Of a stretch of 64,000 nt of DNA, positions 30,774-41,788 are shown piece by piece. Position 1 is the first letter of the stretch; every line of letters begins with the position of its first letter. Source of the DNA: Sanghuangporus weigelae (taxonomy: Eukaryota; Basidiomycota; Agaricomycetes; Hymenochaetales; Hymenochaetaceae); NCBI GenBank assembly GCA_033182465.1, contig CP137318.1:3968001-4032000 (forward strand). The letters run 5' to 3'. Under the pieces are notes generated by a model. It did not search any database. It saw only the letters and a program-made list of their open reading frames with translations, and was not told the origin of the DNA. A program made the translations under genes and the position numbers.

Positions 30774-32203
30774 CTATTCGCATTTTACACTCCACCCTTT
30801 GTACTCAAACCTACCCTCCTGAATCGCTTCAATTCTCCGATGCAGTGCGTTTGCCACAGGGGTTTGCTCTGGAAGGATTATGTCCTTGTCTTCGTAGCCA
30901 ATCTTGTCAACGGGAGCGACAATCGCTGCAGTACCGACGCAGAATGCCTCGAGCAGAGTCCCAGCATCAGCAAACGTTTGCAAATCTTTCATTGTCAACG
31001 TCTGTTCCTTTACATGTAAACGCTGCGTAGCGGGTACCCCATCCAACGGCGTTTCCGAGGAATGTGCCCGTGCGAGCTCAAGCACTGAAGAACGCGTCAC
31101 GCCAGGTAAGATCGTCCCATCAAGAGGCGGCGTAATAAGATCCAGATCTCCACCTTCGCGCTTCACGACAACAAAGAAGTTCATTGCGCCAGCTTCTGTG
31201 ATTCTGTGATCCTCGCCAAATAACCAGAGTACTTGCTTGTATCCTCGTTGCGCAGCACGTCTCATTGGTTCGAAGCCCGGTGAGTAATTGAGCCCGAGCT
31301 TGTGTCCGCCGGTCCCTCCTGGCCAGGCTCGGATGGTCTCGTACACAGCATACAAAGATATCTTCTTCGTTCCCGCACCGAAGTAGGGACCAGTTGGACT
31401 GCAAATCACATAGATCATAGCAGAATCTGACGCCGCCACACCAAGTGCTTAATGTGAAAGAGAGTTTTTGTTAGGAAAGTTTAGGTTTTTATGCGTGAAT
31501 AGACTTACATGAACGGGTGCCGATCATCGTGGGACGGACATACAAGCTAAAACCTGGGAGCGCAGGAATCCAGCGTTTATCAATCGAAATTAGCTTCCTT
31601 ATGAGCATTAAGAGTTGATCCGAGTCAAAAGGCTGTACGATTATTTGAGTGCCTTTCCTAAAAATCAGGACTCTGGTATATAAAACGTACCGGCAAAGCA
31701 ATGCGCGCAGCAGACATTTTCATTCTCTCCATATTCAAGTTCGGCCTAAACAATCGCACTTCACCATCCGGACCTAAGTATGCCTTCATGCCTTCAAAGA
31801 GGTTCGTCGAATATTGGAAACACGAAGCCGCTGGATCGATCTGCAACGGTTGGTAAGGTTGGAGAACGGGCGCAGACCAGCCTAATTTCGGATCAAAAGA
31901 CATGACCAGCATATGATCCGTGAAAGTCTAACGCGGCAACAAACGTCAATTCTTTGACATCCTGGTCCAGTATATTTGCACACCTGACCAAAGACCAAGG
32001 TTGACGGATCCGGAAGAGTTTTTGGAGACTTGGTCAGGTTAATGATCAGTTTAGATGCCTTTGCATAGGATGTCAGAGCTCTAAAGCAGAATAGATTATT
32101 AGAAAACAAAATGTACATCAAGCTTAGAAACGCCGGTGCCGTTCTGCTGCTCTCCATTTTTGGCTACAACATGTCCATTCGCAATACTAGTTACGGTCAC
32201 CAT
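30774..32203 (-). CDS. Branched-chain amino acid aminotransferase
   Basis: PLP enzyme (fold type IV) that swaps amino groups between leucine, isoleucine or valine and 2-oxoglutarate. The ATG at 32203 starts MVTVTSIANGHVVAKNGEQQ. No clear mitochondrial presequence is visible, so a cytosolic form is likelier. Family stretches are TFTDHMLVMSFDPKLGWSAP, CFQYSTNLFEGMKAYLG, FRPNLNMERMKMSAARIALP, WIPALPGFSLYVRPTMIGT, YFGAGTKKISLYAVYETIRA and GGTGGHKLGLNYSPGF, whose lysine should hold the PLP. The later EAFCVGTAAIVAPVDKIGYE is also typical. Seven or so exons join cleanly; the stop is the TAG at 30774-30776. Length near 380 residues is normal. It lies in tandem upstream of RPB1 on the same strand, with no functional link expected. 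Confidence 0.93.
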
Positions 32204-34062
32204 ATCCAAGAAAGCCAAATATAATCGGACGTAGATGAGTGTAAGAACTTGAGTGAAGTGAGTCAGACCATCCCCATCATGGATTCGCGCGGGCGAAGAA
32301 GAAAGAGAAGTTTTTAAATTTGATCGCGAAGGATCGACGTCACTACAGTCATTAACCGGTCCTTTGCCTTTGAACATCTATTACAGATCCACTTTTGTAG
32401 CTCACCACGTAGCAAGTTTCTCAAAACTGAGTGAATACTCCAATTGTATACCATGAGATACGCCTGCTAATTTTTCCCCAGTCGTAATATAGACAGGAAA
32501 AATTAATATCATAAATATGGCCAATAGAAAACATATGTGACTGTCACATAATACGGCTCCTTTGAACACCGTGTGACATTACAAAACGCCTAATATCGGC
32601 TAATTTGTTTACCGACTTGATGATCACATTATGTAAATAAACTGCTTGTGCATCTGTCACATTTTTTGCTTGTCTGGCTTGCATTAATTTACTGAAAGCA
32701 TATTCCTTGCTGAAAATATAAAATAAGACACTTCTAATAGAGTGATATTAGCTCATAAATTTAGAAGCCACATTGGTTGACAGGAAGATGCACAGGACCA
32801 ATATTCCAAGTGTGTTGTCAGGCCTGTCTATAAAAAAAATCAGACAGCTGCTTTTCTTTTATACATTTATATATTGTGCATGTGTAAATGTTGTACAACT
32901 AAGTAATAAACTAGAAAGAATCAAGTTGTAACAACTGTTATAAATATATAATCAGTTGTTCTGTTATACTTTATGATCCCTTTTGCACCTGGTAATATTA
33001 ATAAAATGTCATACATATGGCTCACACAGTACTAGTCCTAGTACTACAGTGCGGATTGTCGTAACATGACAACTCAAGTCACGACAACTTCCAGACTCAT
33101 CTCCTCCACCATATCATTCTGAATAGTGTTGCAGATGTTTGTAAAAATAAGAGGGAGTCCATATCTACAAGATATATTCATCAAATTTTATTTTATTGCA
33201 GGGGCAATTTTTTTTCATCTGAAAATTGAAACACTGAGCATTGATTGCTCCAAATAAAGCAATTACATAAGGAAAAGTCAATCGTAAGTACTATTATGGC
33301 TCCCCACAGACTATTTGGGCTATGTGGGAATTCGATGGATAGGACTTGTAATAAAGTTGTATTTCTTTACCGTCTGGCACTCTTGAGAAGCTCATGCTGC
33401 CGATGACCCTTTTGTCTTGCACGTTCCATGCCTTCGTGCTTCGTTTAGGCATACTTTACTATACTGGTGGTCGGCAATGGTCATGTGATTTACCTGTGTT
33501 CCCACGCAGGCCAGCAGTACGTGCGGCCGTCGGAGTTTCAAATAGTATTACAATGAATTTTCGACTGGTCATGCCGCTCCAGATGGCATAGAAATGAATG
33601 TAGAATCTTCAATAATATGTTCTTTAGATGCAATACTTGAATTCTTGCTGAGTAGATTCTTAGAAAATGCAAAACAAATGTTTATATATGCTATTTCACA
33701 ATGAACTACAGTCAGATATAACAATTGGTGCCAATTTTTCCATAAACAGTCAGCAAACTATGCTTTACAATCAAAAACAAGATGTACTACAAAACAAAAT
33801 GAGGAGTTGGGTATGTTGCAATGGCAGCATGTTATCTTCAAAATCCATGAAGGAATTTGTGAGAAGACAAGAAGACTTTCCATATAGAGGAATTTGACCA
33901 TCACGTGATGAAATGAAGCGAATGTTGAACTTTGTCGCAACAAGAGTTGTCTGGATGCAAAACCATACAACACAGACAAAAAAAAGTGCTGTCGGTTCAC
34001 CAGTGTCAGTACAATATTCATTTCACTAATTAGCATCACTTACCTATTTTTTCTTCACTAGG
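32204..34062. other. AT-rich intergenic region
   Basis: About 1.85 kb, markedly AT-rich from 32450 to 34000, with no frame or motif I can support. It carries the promoter of the aminotransferase on its left edge and leads into a repeat-rich block on the right. It may be decayed repeat sequence, but I could not match it to anything else in the window. Confidence 0.5.
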
Positions 34063-34138
34063 ATGGTGGGGATATCGAAGGGAAAGCGTGCAAGTAGGAT
34101 AAGCCTGTCGAAAGCTCGCGAACACTTGCCCCTAGCGG

Positions 34139-35938
34139 TGTAGCGCACTGGCCCCTCCTGTGCCAGTACACTCATACTATGGCTCCCTCTTACTGCAGAT
34201 ACCATATCCCAGCACTGCCGACACCTGAGAGTGTGAGGGCATACTCCTATTGCACTCGAGACATCATTCAAGCACGTTTCCATCGATTCCAGCACATGTA
34301 CTGTACTGCGGTGCCCTCCTATGGCCCAGATCAATCCGCCGATGGCTCTCCGACACTCAGACAGGTCCGCCGACAGCTCCTACCCAGCACCAGGCACTAT
34401 AGGACACATCCCCCAGTGACTACATGCCGCCGATCTTACAATTTACCATACGTACAGCCTTGCGGCAACTCTGGATGCCTCCGAGTCGGCCCCCCATGGC
34501 GCCGATCGATGCGGCGGACACTCAGACATCCTCAGGTACCCTCGCCGATGCCTCCTACAGCTTACCAAGCAGTCCCCCATTGTCTAGGGAGCTATATATT
34601 GTCATATGTGCTTACATGCCTCATTACGACGTATCTGCCACCAGTCCGGCAGTCCCACACAGCACTGCCGCTCCGGCCACTCATATTAGTCACTAGGGAT
34701 CACCCACACTCTGTATTGAGTGCCGCTGATGCATCGGACACCTCAGGGACATCGGCTGATGCGCCCTTTGTCTCATATATGCAATATCAGCCTCCGATCA
34801 TCAGTTCCAATGTTTCCTGACTTCTCCCTGATGCGGCGGCCCCCATTAGACCATGTATGGAAGGTAGGCATGTGGTACATTGGTGTGCCAAGCCACCGAC
34901 TCGCGCCGCCAAGCCCAACTCCGCCGGCACCCATATTATTGCAGATACTCGATATTCCATGCTATTGGATGCCTCCCTCACGTTGCCGCTTTCAGATTTC
35001 ACCTGGGTGCTCCGGCAGCGGCCCTTGGCGACCCAGATGACTCAGGAGATGTTGTCAGACAGTAGGATGTGTCGGCGACAGCAGGAGAGTATATATAGAG
35101 CTTATACTAGCTTGTAGACGAGAGGATTCCAAGAGCATGTCCCAGACCGAGCCCCAGAGTTCGAGATATCCCTCACTCTGAGTCTCCCCTTATGTACTGA
35201 GCCTCCCCCTTGACTATATACTATCCTTGACATCTCCTCTTGTTTGACTCCACATTCTACTTGCCTTCGCTGCCTCCGATATGCCTCTGCCGCTCTGACG
35301 TTCAGTGAGTGAGTAGGGCTCGGGATTTAACCCTGAGCCTCCTCCCCACACTTTATACCTGTCCGGCGCCCCTCTATTCGACATCGGCGACCCTTCGGCG
35401 ACCCAGGCTTCTCATCAGACTCCCCTTTGGCGTCCTTTCCAGCCTCTCACTCCAGTTTATCCCATATATTGATCTTATACGGTCTTTTCCTTTCATCTAT
35501 CGCATTTACGCTACTTCGGCGGATTCCTGCGGCCTCCCCCTCAGTCCGGCACCCCTCTATTTGACGTCGGCGGCCATCTGACGACCCAGGCATCCTATCA
35601 GACGACCCAGTGGCGCCTTCTCCAGCCACTCACTCCATTTTATCCTTTATATTCATCTTATATGCTTCATACCTTCCTGTGGCCGAGTTTATACCACGTT
35701 GGCAGCCTTCTGTGATCCCCCCTTTTGAGCGGCGGCCCTGTTATCCTATTCCCTTTATCCAGCGGCATCCCTAGACCCATCCATTATGTCTCCGATGGTT
35801 CCTAGCACCTGCCGGGTAGTAGGTCTTTGAGAGTCTGATAGCGTCGGCATCCCATTTTTGGAGGTTCCTTCACACATTCAGCACCCTTAGTAGGACGGAC
35901 ATCTGTAGCACCTTCAGATACGACACCGCCAACCTACA
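34139..35938. mobile_element. Solo LTR, copy 1
   Basis: 1,800-bp repeat starting TGTAG and ending CTACA, flanked by the 4-bp target-site duplication GCGG (34135-34138 and 35939-35942). TG..CA ends plus a short duplication, without internal coding sequence, are the marks of a solo LTR. It matches copy 2 (38162-40499) along its length with roughly 8-10% difference in the first 200 bases. It is therefore an old insertion family. It sits near the start of the transposase-like frame. The frames inside it are proline/serine-rich and have no support. Confidence 0.8.
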
Positions 35939-35942
35939 GCGG

Positions 35943-38161
35943 AGAAGACGAATTCTCTGGGCCTTGGCACACAAGGAGTGCAGCGAGAGTCTACCAGTCA
36001 TTCCATGACTCGGACATACACAGGGAGTATAAACAAATCAACAGAAGAATTGAAGGCGAAGGAACAACAGCTTACCAATGTAATGTCCTCCAAATATACA
36101 TGTGTCAATGACTGCTGAATTCAACTGATTCTGAAGAAAGCATTAGATTTGGAAGAAGAACTTTTGTCATCAAAGAAAACACTTACTGCCATGTCAAAAC
36201 GACTCCAGGAGAGTGGCATTTGACTTCAGAAGTACCAGAGCGACTTTTTCAATGGCCGCAAAACCATTGACCGGTTACACAAATCCATATCAGCCCTGCA
36301 GAACGATAACCAGCTGCTCAATTCAGAGAATAGTCAGTTAAAAACGCAACTCACCTGCAGGGAGTATGAGGAAACACGTCTTCATGCTCTCTGTGACTGG
36401 TATTGGTCCATGTTTGATGCCATTCACTTCCGAGCAATGGAGCATTGGAATAATTTCATTGCTGCTGATAACCATTGCTTAATGTTGCTAAAGAGAATGT
36501 CGAGCTTGTCTGACACTGCAGCTCGATTGCAATCGTCTCTTGAGGATAGTCGACGGCTGAACCACAGGTGGCGATCACGACTTATGTATGCTCGCAAACG
36601 TATACAGGGCCTCCAGAGTACGAAGAATGGAATAGAGAAGTTTCTACGACTCACCGATAAGGGTGTCTACACGTCTACAGCCTGTTCTCTCATCTTGCAC
36701 CTCAGGCAGCTCGGATGTCCAGGCAAAGTGACTGGTGCAGCACTTGATGCTGTCATCCAGACTATCACAAGTTTTCTTGGGATGGATCGGCGAAAAAGAA
36801 GAAAGAAGGTGGTCTCTGCTCAAACTGTTGGGAGGATTGTCATGGAGGCTGGAGTCATGTCGATGATACAACTGGGTTATGATTTGAAACGATGCAACAG
36901 TGAGTTTTGCATCTGTTTCAAGCAGGAGGGTGTTGTCACTCACTCGAAAGCAGCTTTCACATCTGAAGGAGATGGAACAACAAACAAACATGACTATTTT
37001 GATGCCACAAACATCAATGTAGCATCACAGATGATGCAGTCAAGCGAATTCGATACAGAGCCCACGAAATCCATCCAACACGACGTCCGGTTTGTAAAGG
37101 TCGAGCACCTGGGGAATCACACAGCAGAAACTCAAAAAAATACATTCATTGATGGCCTCCAAGAGGCCATCGACGTCTTCAACAGGAGTCCTCTTGGACA
37201 AGCCTGTAATACCCCAGGTGCAGTGCTCAATGAGCCGACTTTAGCCATGAAATATACAGGGACCCACGGAGACCATGCAGAAGACCAGAAAGTGGATGCT
37301 CGGCGAATGGAAACGTGATTTGTCAATGCGAGGTGTTGGGGCGAAGTACTTACAGTCGAAAACCAAAGAAGAACAAGAAATACTTACCAGAGAAGCTCAA
37401 GCGGAGCTGATCAATCGAATAGGAGGAGAGGCTGCCTGGCAGGCTTTAGGCGATGAGGAGAGGGCTTCCCTCCAGGTGGAATTATTCTCAAAAATTTGTG
37501 AATCGCTCTTTCCCGAAGCTATCGAGCATTTGTCCGAATCCAAACGATGTTTCTTGAGTCTATGGGTCTGGGCTGGATGTGGCATGCATAAGGATTTAAA
37601 TGCTGTGAAGGGCGGTGATTCAGCAATGAGAACGAAATGGATTGAGCTGGGAGTCTCACCGATTTCTCTCCCCAACAAGGAGGATGCTGCCGTTCTTGAA
37701 GCCCTGGGTCCATGCAATAACGAAATCGATGGTGAGGAGATCGAGACAGACATGGATCTGTTCAATGCGTCTGCTACTGCAGCTGAAAGCGCAGCGACGT
37801 TACAAAGCTATCGAATTGAAGGAAGACAGCATGGAGAAGCGCAACAGCAACATCACTTACAGAACTCATCCGATGCTTTTGTAATTGCACATGGTCCTGT
37901 GAGGATGGTAGTGAAGCAGGTGAAGGAGTCGACACAGGGAGGAGCCGTGAAGTTTCTGATCCTGTTGGGAATGTATGTGAATCATAAAGACGACAAGAAG
38001 GGGCAGCAACATACCTTTTGAAACTACGCGATCCGTATACTGAAGCTGGAATTTACCTACCCGGACACATCAAACACTCAATATTTGTCATATCTTGAAG
38101 CGGCGGTGCACGTTCTTCCGAATCGACAAATGTATATCAATTTTTTGCTCCAAGTCCGCGC
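35943..38161 (+). pseudogene. Transposase-like gene, main piece
   Basis: Holds the coiled-coil region (KALDLEEELLSSKKTLTAMS; SALQNDNQLLNSENSQLKTQ). Two longer frames follow: 36410-37318 (MFDAIHFRAMEHWNNFIAAD, LRLTDKGVYTSTACSLILHL, EGDGTTNKHDYFDATNIN) and 37275-38021 (KTRKWMLGEWKRDL, SLWVWAGCGMHKDLNAVKGG, DAFVIAHGPVRMVVKQVKES, NHKDDKKGQQHT). They overlap in different frames near 37280, so at least one frame change has occurred, and stops also occur in the coiled-coil part. Expression is not excluded but the piece cannot encode the whole protein. Confidence 0.65.
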
Positions 38162-40499
38162 TGTAGTGCACTGGCCCCTCCTGTGCCAGTACACTCATAC
38201 TATGGCTCCCTCTTACTACAGATACCATATCCCAGCGCCGCCTACTCCTCAGAGTATGAGGGCACACTCCTATTGCACTCGGGACATCATTCGAGCACGT
38301 TTCCATCAGTTCCAGCATATGTACTGTACTGCGGCGCCCTCCTATGGCCTAGATCGATCCGCCACCACCTCCCTGACACTCAGACAGGTTCGCCGACGAC
38401 TCCTACCCAGCACCAGGCACTATAGGACACATCCCCCAGTGACTACATGCCGCGGATCTTATGATTTACTATACATACAGCCTTGTGACAACCCTAGATG
38501 CCTCCGAGTCGGCCCCCCAAGGCGCCGATCGATGTGGCGGATACTCAGACATCCTCAGGTACCTTCGCCGATGCCTCCTACAGCTTACCAAGCAGTCCCC
38601 CCTGGCCTATGGAGCTATATATTGCCTTCTATGCATACACATTGCTGACAGCCTCATTACTATGTATCTGGCACCAATCCAGCAGTCCCCCGCAGCACTG
38701 CCGCTCCAGCCACTGATATTAGTCACTAGGGATCGCCCACACTCTGTATTGAGTGCCGCCGATGCATCGGACACCTCAGGGACATCGGCTGATGCGCCCT
38801 TTATCTCATATACGCGATATTAGCTAGGACCCCCGACAATACTAATAGATGCCTCTGCCAGATTTGGGGGTCCGTATCCGGATTTCCGGGCGCTGACGCA
38901 CCCGGTTTTGACCAGATTTGCAGGGGGTCGGTGGCCGGTTAGGGCAAATATGACCGGATTCAGGCAGAGGGTTCCAAAAGGGGTGCGGCATATCCGGCTT
39001 TGTCGGCACCTGTAGTACTTGTATAGATAGAGCCTTTGTTAAACTAGACTACTGTGTCTTGGTGTTTTCAATCCTGTACATCCTGTCCTGTTCAATTGAA
39101 TTGAATTGATTACATTGATTTTTTGTATTCCAACTAGTACTGTTAGTCAGACAACATCACACTTGGCAACCCATATCCGGATTGGCAGAGGCTTGACCCG
39201 ACCTGATATGCCCCTTATCCAGAAAATTTTGGGGGTTCAAGCGAAAATTTTGCAAAAAATATCCAGGTTTACAGAGGGTTGAGGGTCCGAATTTTGGCAG
39301 GTTGTATCCGGATCAGGCAGAGGGATCTATCAGTATTGTCGGGGGTCCTTATTAGCCTCCGATCATCGGCTCCAACATTTCCCGACTTCCCCCCCGACTC
39401 GGCGGGTGCCCTTAGACCATATATGGAAGGTAGGCATGTGGTATATCAGCGCGCCAAGCCACCGACTCACACCACCAAGCCCAACTCCGCTGGTGCTCGG
39501 TTTATTGCAGATACTCGATATTTGACGCTATTGGATGCTCCCCTCACGTTGCCGCTTGCAGATGACACCTGGGCGCTCCGGCAGCGGCCCTTGGCAACCC
39601 AGATGACTCAGGAGATGTTGTCAGACAGTAGGACTCATCGGCGACAGCAGTAGAGTATATATAGAGCATGTATTCACCAGTAGACGATAGCTTAGGATCA
39701 TACAGCAGCAGCTTGCACCAGTAGGGACCAGGGTTCGAGATATCCCTCACTCTAAGTCTCCCCTCCTGTACTGAGCCTCCCCCTTGACTATATACTATCC
39801 TTGACATCCCCTCTTGTTTGATTCCTTATTCTACTTGCCTTCGCCGCCTCCGGTACGCCTCTGCCGCTCCGGTGCACAGTGAGTGAGTAGGGCTCGGGAT
39901 TTAACCCTGAGCCTCCTCCCCACTGTCCGGCATGCCTCTATTCGATGTCGGCGACCCTTCGGCGACCCAGGCATCCTACCAGACTCCCCTGCAGCACCCT
40001 TTCCAGCCTTTCACTCCAGCTTGATCCATATATTGATCTTGTACAGTCTTCTCCTTTCATCTATTGCGTTTACGCTACTTTGGTAGATTCGTGTGGCCTC
40101 CCCCTTGTCCCTGCTCCCCTTATTAGACATTGGCGTCCCTGCGGCATCCCAGGCATCCTATCAGACAACCAAGAGGCGCCTCCTCCACCCTTTCACTCCA
40201 TTTTATCCTTTGTATTCATCTTATACGCTCCATTCCTTCCTGTGGCCGAGTTTATACCACATCGGCAGCCTCCTGTGACCCCCCCCCTTCAAGCGGCGGC
40301 CCTGTTATCTCATTCCCTTCATCCTGCGGCATCCCTAGACCCATCCATTACGTCTCTGACGGTTCCTGGCATCTGCTAGGTAGTAGGGTTTAGAGTCTGA
40401 TAGCATTTAGCATTCATTTTCTGGAGGTTTCTTCATACATTCAGCACCCTTAGTAGGACGGACATCTGTAGCACCTTCAGATACTGACACCACCCTACA
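38162..40499. mobile_element. Solo LTR, copy 2, with a nested TIR element
   Basis: Same family and orientation as the solo LTR at 34139-35938: TGTAG start, CTACA end. It has a different 4-bp duplication, GCGC (38158-38161 and 40500-40503), so it inserted independently. Without the nested 528-bp element and its TTAG duplication it measures about 1,806 bp, against 1,800 for copy 1. It interrupts the transposase-like gene between NFLLQVRA-type and TWTNLEENLLKG-type sequence. Confidence 0.8.
38824..39351. mobile_element. 528-bp non-autonomous TIR element (MITE-like)
   Basis: Ends are inverted repeats of about 33 bp: left AGGACCCCCGACAATACT (from 38826), right the reverse complement of AGTATTGTCGGGGGTCCT (to 39349), continuing inward over ATAGAT and CCTCTGCC with few mismatches. 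TTAG flanks both sides (38820-38823 and 39352-39355) and is present once at the matching site of the other solo LTR, apart from a T/C difference. The interior repeats ATCCGG-type subterminal motifs and has no long frame. The 4-bp duplication and the ends do not fit a superfamily I can name with certainty. Confidence 0.82.
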
Positions 40500-40503
40500 G
40501 CGC

Positions 40504-40972
40504 ATTGAAAGAAAAGCATACCTGGACCAATCTTGAAGAGAATCTGTTGAAGGGATTGAATGACTGGGCGATGATGACCAAGCTTGCTGTGCTGGTGTTG
40601 TACCGCGAGGCCGTCTCACTTCATTATATCGCGTCTGTACGAGGAAAGGAGAAGGAAAAAGTTAACACATTGCAAATGGGAACGTTACATGAACGACTCA
40701 AGACTCACCTGCAAATGCTCATAAATGATCCGAATATCATCCTGGCCCCAGATGCAGACCCTCAGAAAGCCACATTGGGAGGCATGAAGGAGTGGAAAAG
40801 CGCCGACGCAGTCAGCGCTATCCACTCCCTCAGGCCGAACATGCCCCACTTAGAGGATGCTTTTAAAGCATTCCTCTCAGGGGCACTAGATACCTGGGAA
40901 CATTTTAGCGTGGAGTTCAATGAGGATGGAGTAATTGCGGCACTTACGGAGGAAGAACGCGAGCTGGCATGG
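40504..40972 (+). pseudogene. Transposase-like gene, third piece
   Basis: Open frame EKHTWTNLEENLLKGLNDWA, LAVLVLYREAVSLHYIASVR, LGGMKEWKSADAVSAIH, FLSGALDTWEHFSVEFNEDG, ending at EERELAW where the next solo LTR enters. It is on the same strand and in the order expected after the piece that ends at 38161. Between them lies only the second solo LTR. Confidence 0.65.
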
Positions 40973-41438
40973 TGTTAGGCGGCGAGACTAACAGACGTCG
41001 ATCTCGAGGCAGCCAACACAAACAACAAACAACAGGCTAAACGCGAGTTGCCGGGCTAGACGCACGCTATGTCGAAGTGAAGGTAAGTAGAATTATTAGA
41101 ATTATTAGAGTAACAATAATACAGGAGTAGATACCTATGTCGAAGTGAAGGTAAGTAGAATAGAAAGACAAGGAGACAAAGGTGTCAGACTAACTACTTA
41201 TATAGACTTCGAGCGTGTGAAGGGTCTACTCTATTAAGGAATCATGTGATGAAAGGAATGTGTGATTAGTGAGCGTCTTAGTCGGAAGGAACAGATTTAG
41301 TCATGGTGGATGACTGAAGATGAATAAGCCATGACGGAGTAAACGGGATTAGTAAAATGGGATGAGTAATGTAAAAGAATAATAATGAAATGAATGATGA
41401 CATAAGAAAAGAAAAAGGAAAATGTTCGAGTCCTAATA
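40973..41438. mobile_element. Solo LTR of a third, shorter family
   Basis: 466 bp, starting TGTTAGG and ending CCTAATA, flanked by the 5-bp duplication CATGG (40968-40972 and 41439-41443). It contains two direct copies of tatgtcgaagtgaaggtaag about 66 bp apart (near 41070 and 41136). Its first seven bases equal the plus-strand start of the chromovirus LTR next door, but the rest differs. No coding sequence inside. Confidence 0.78.
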
Positions 41439-41443
41439 CATGG

Positions 41444-41788
41444 ATGCCAGCAATGAATGACGTGAATGAAGGGGCCCTCGGGTCCCTTCGGTTATTCCAG
41501 CAAAAAAATCCCACTGGATCCCTTCGACTTTTCAATTCATTGTTTAGATTCAGAAGAAACGGAACGAAAAAATTCAGAGATTCGATGCTCACCGGACCTG
41601 AGCATGAGATGTTTGCGAGGGGGGAAGCACGTCGAATCGAGCGCTTGGGACTTGAAAAGAAGCGTACCCGTGAGATCGAGGAAGAGAGGGATGAGAGAGC
41701 AGAGAAAAGAATCCAGAAAGATGCCAAAAGGGACGAGAAGAGAGACGAGGAGGAGCGGCGGCTTACTAGCCTGCCGCTTGTATACGTT
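41444..41788 (+). pseudogene. Transposase-like gene, C-terminal piece
   Basis: Reads MPAMNDVNEGALGSLRLFQ, then RNGTKKFRDSML and a long charged helix (GEARRIERLGLEKKRTREIE). It runs directly into the chromovirus LTR at 41789. The sequence right of that element (54080 onward) does not clearly continue it, so the true C-terminus is missing or removed. Confidence 0.6.

Larger units (their letters stand above)
34063..41788 (+). pseudogene. Transposase-like gene cut by three solo LTRs
   Basis: Remains of one plus-strand reading frame of a multicopy Agaricomycete protein family, recalled from memory and not named here. It lies in four pieces: 34063-34138 (MVGISKGKRASRISLSKARE), 35943-38161, 40504-40972 and 41444-41788. 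The gaps are three solo LTRs, each with its own target-site duplication. The order and strand of the pieces match one ancestral protein: a coiled-coil N-terminus, a central part with EGDGTTNKHDYFDATNIN and GTHGDHAEDQK, a GCGMHKDLNAVKGG motif, and a C-terminal part with MNDVNEGALGSLR and a charged coiled coil. Spaced acidic residues suggest a DDE-type nuclease fold, but that is inference. The right end abuts the chromovirus LTR, so the original end is not seen. No terminal inverted repeats of its own were found. Confidence 0.7.

Noticed and set aside
34179-34820. 213-codon plus-strand frame in the first solo LTR
   Set aside because: Pro/Ser/Tyr-rich, no domain, and the matching part of the second LTR copy does not keep the same frame; it looks like composition bias within the LTR.
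34139-35938. The long repeat as a DNA transposon with TGTAG/CTACA inverted ends
   Set aside because: The inverted match is only five bases; TG..CA ends with a short duplication and no coding part fit a solo LTR better.
34139-40499. The two long repeats taken as the paired LTRs of one element, with the transposase-like gene as its inside
   Set aside because: Each repeat has its own different target duplication (GCGG and GCGC), and the gene pieces continue outside them, so they are two independent solo LTRs.
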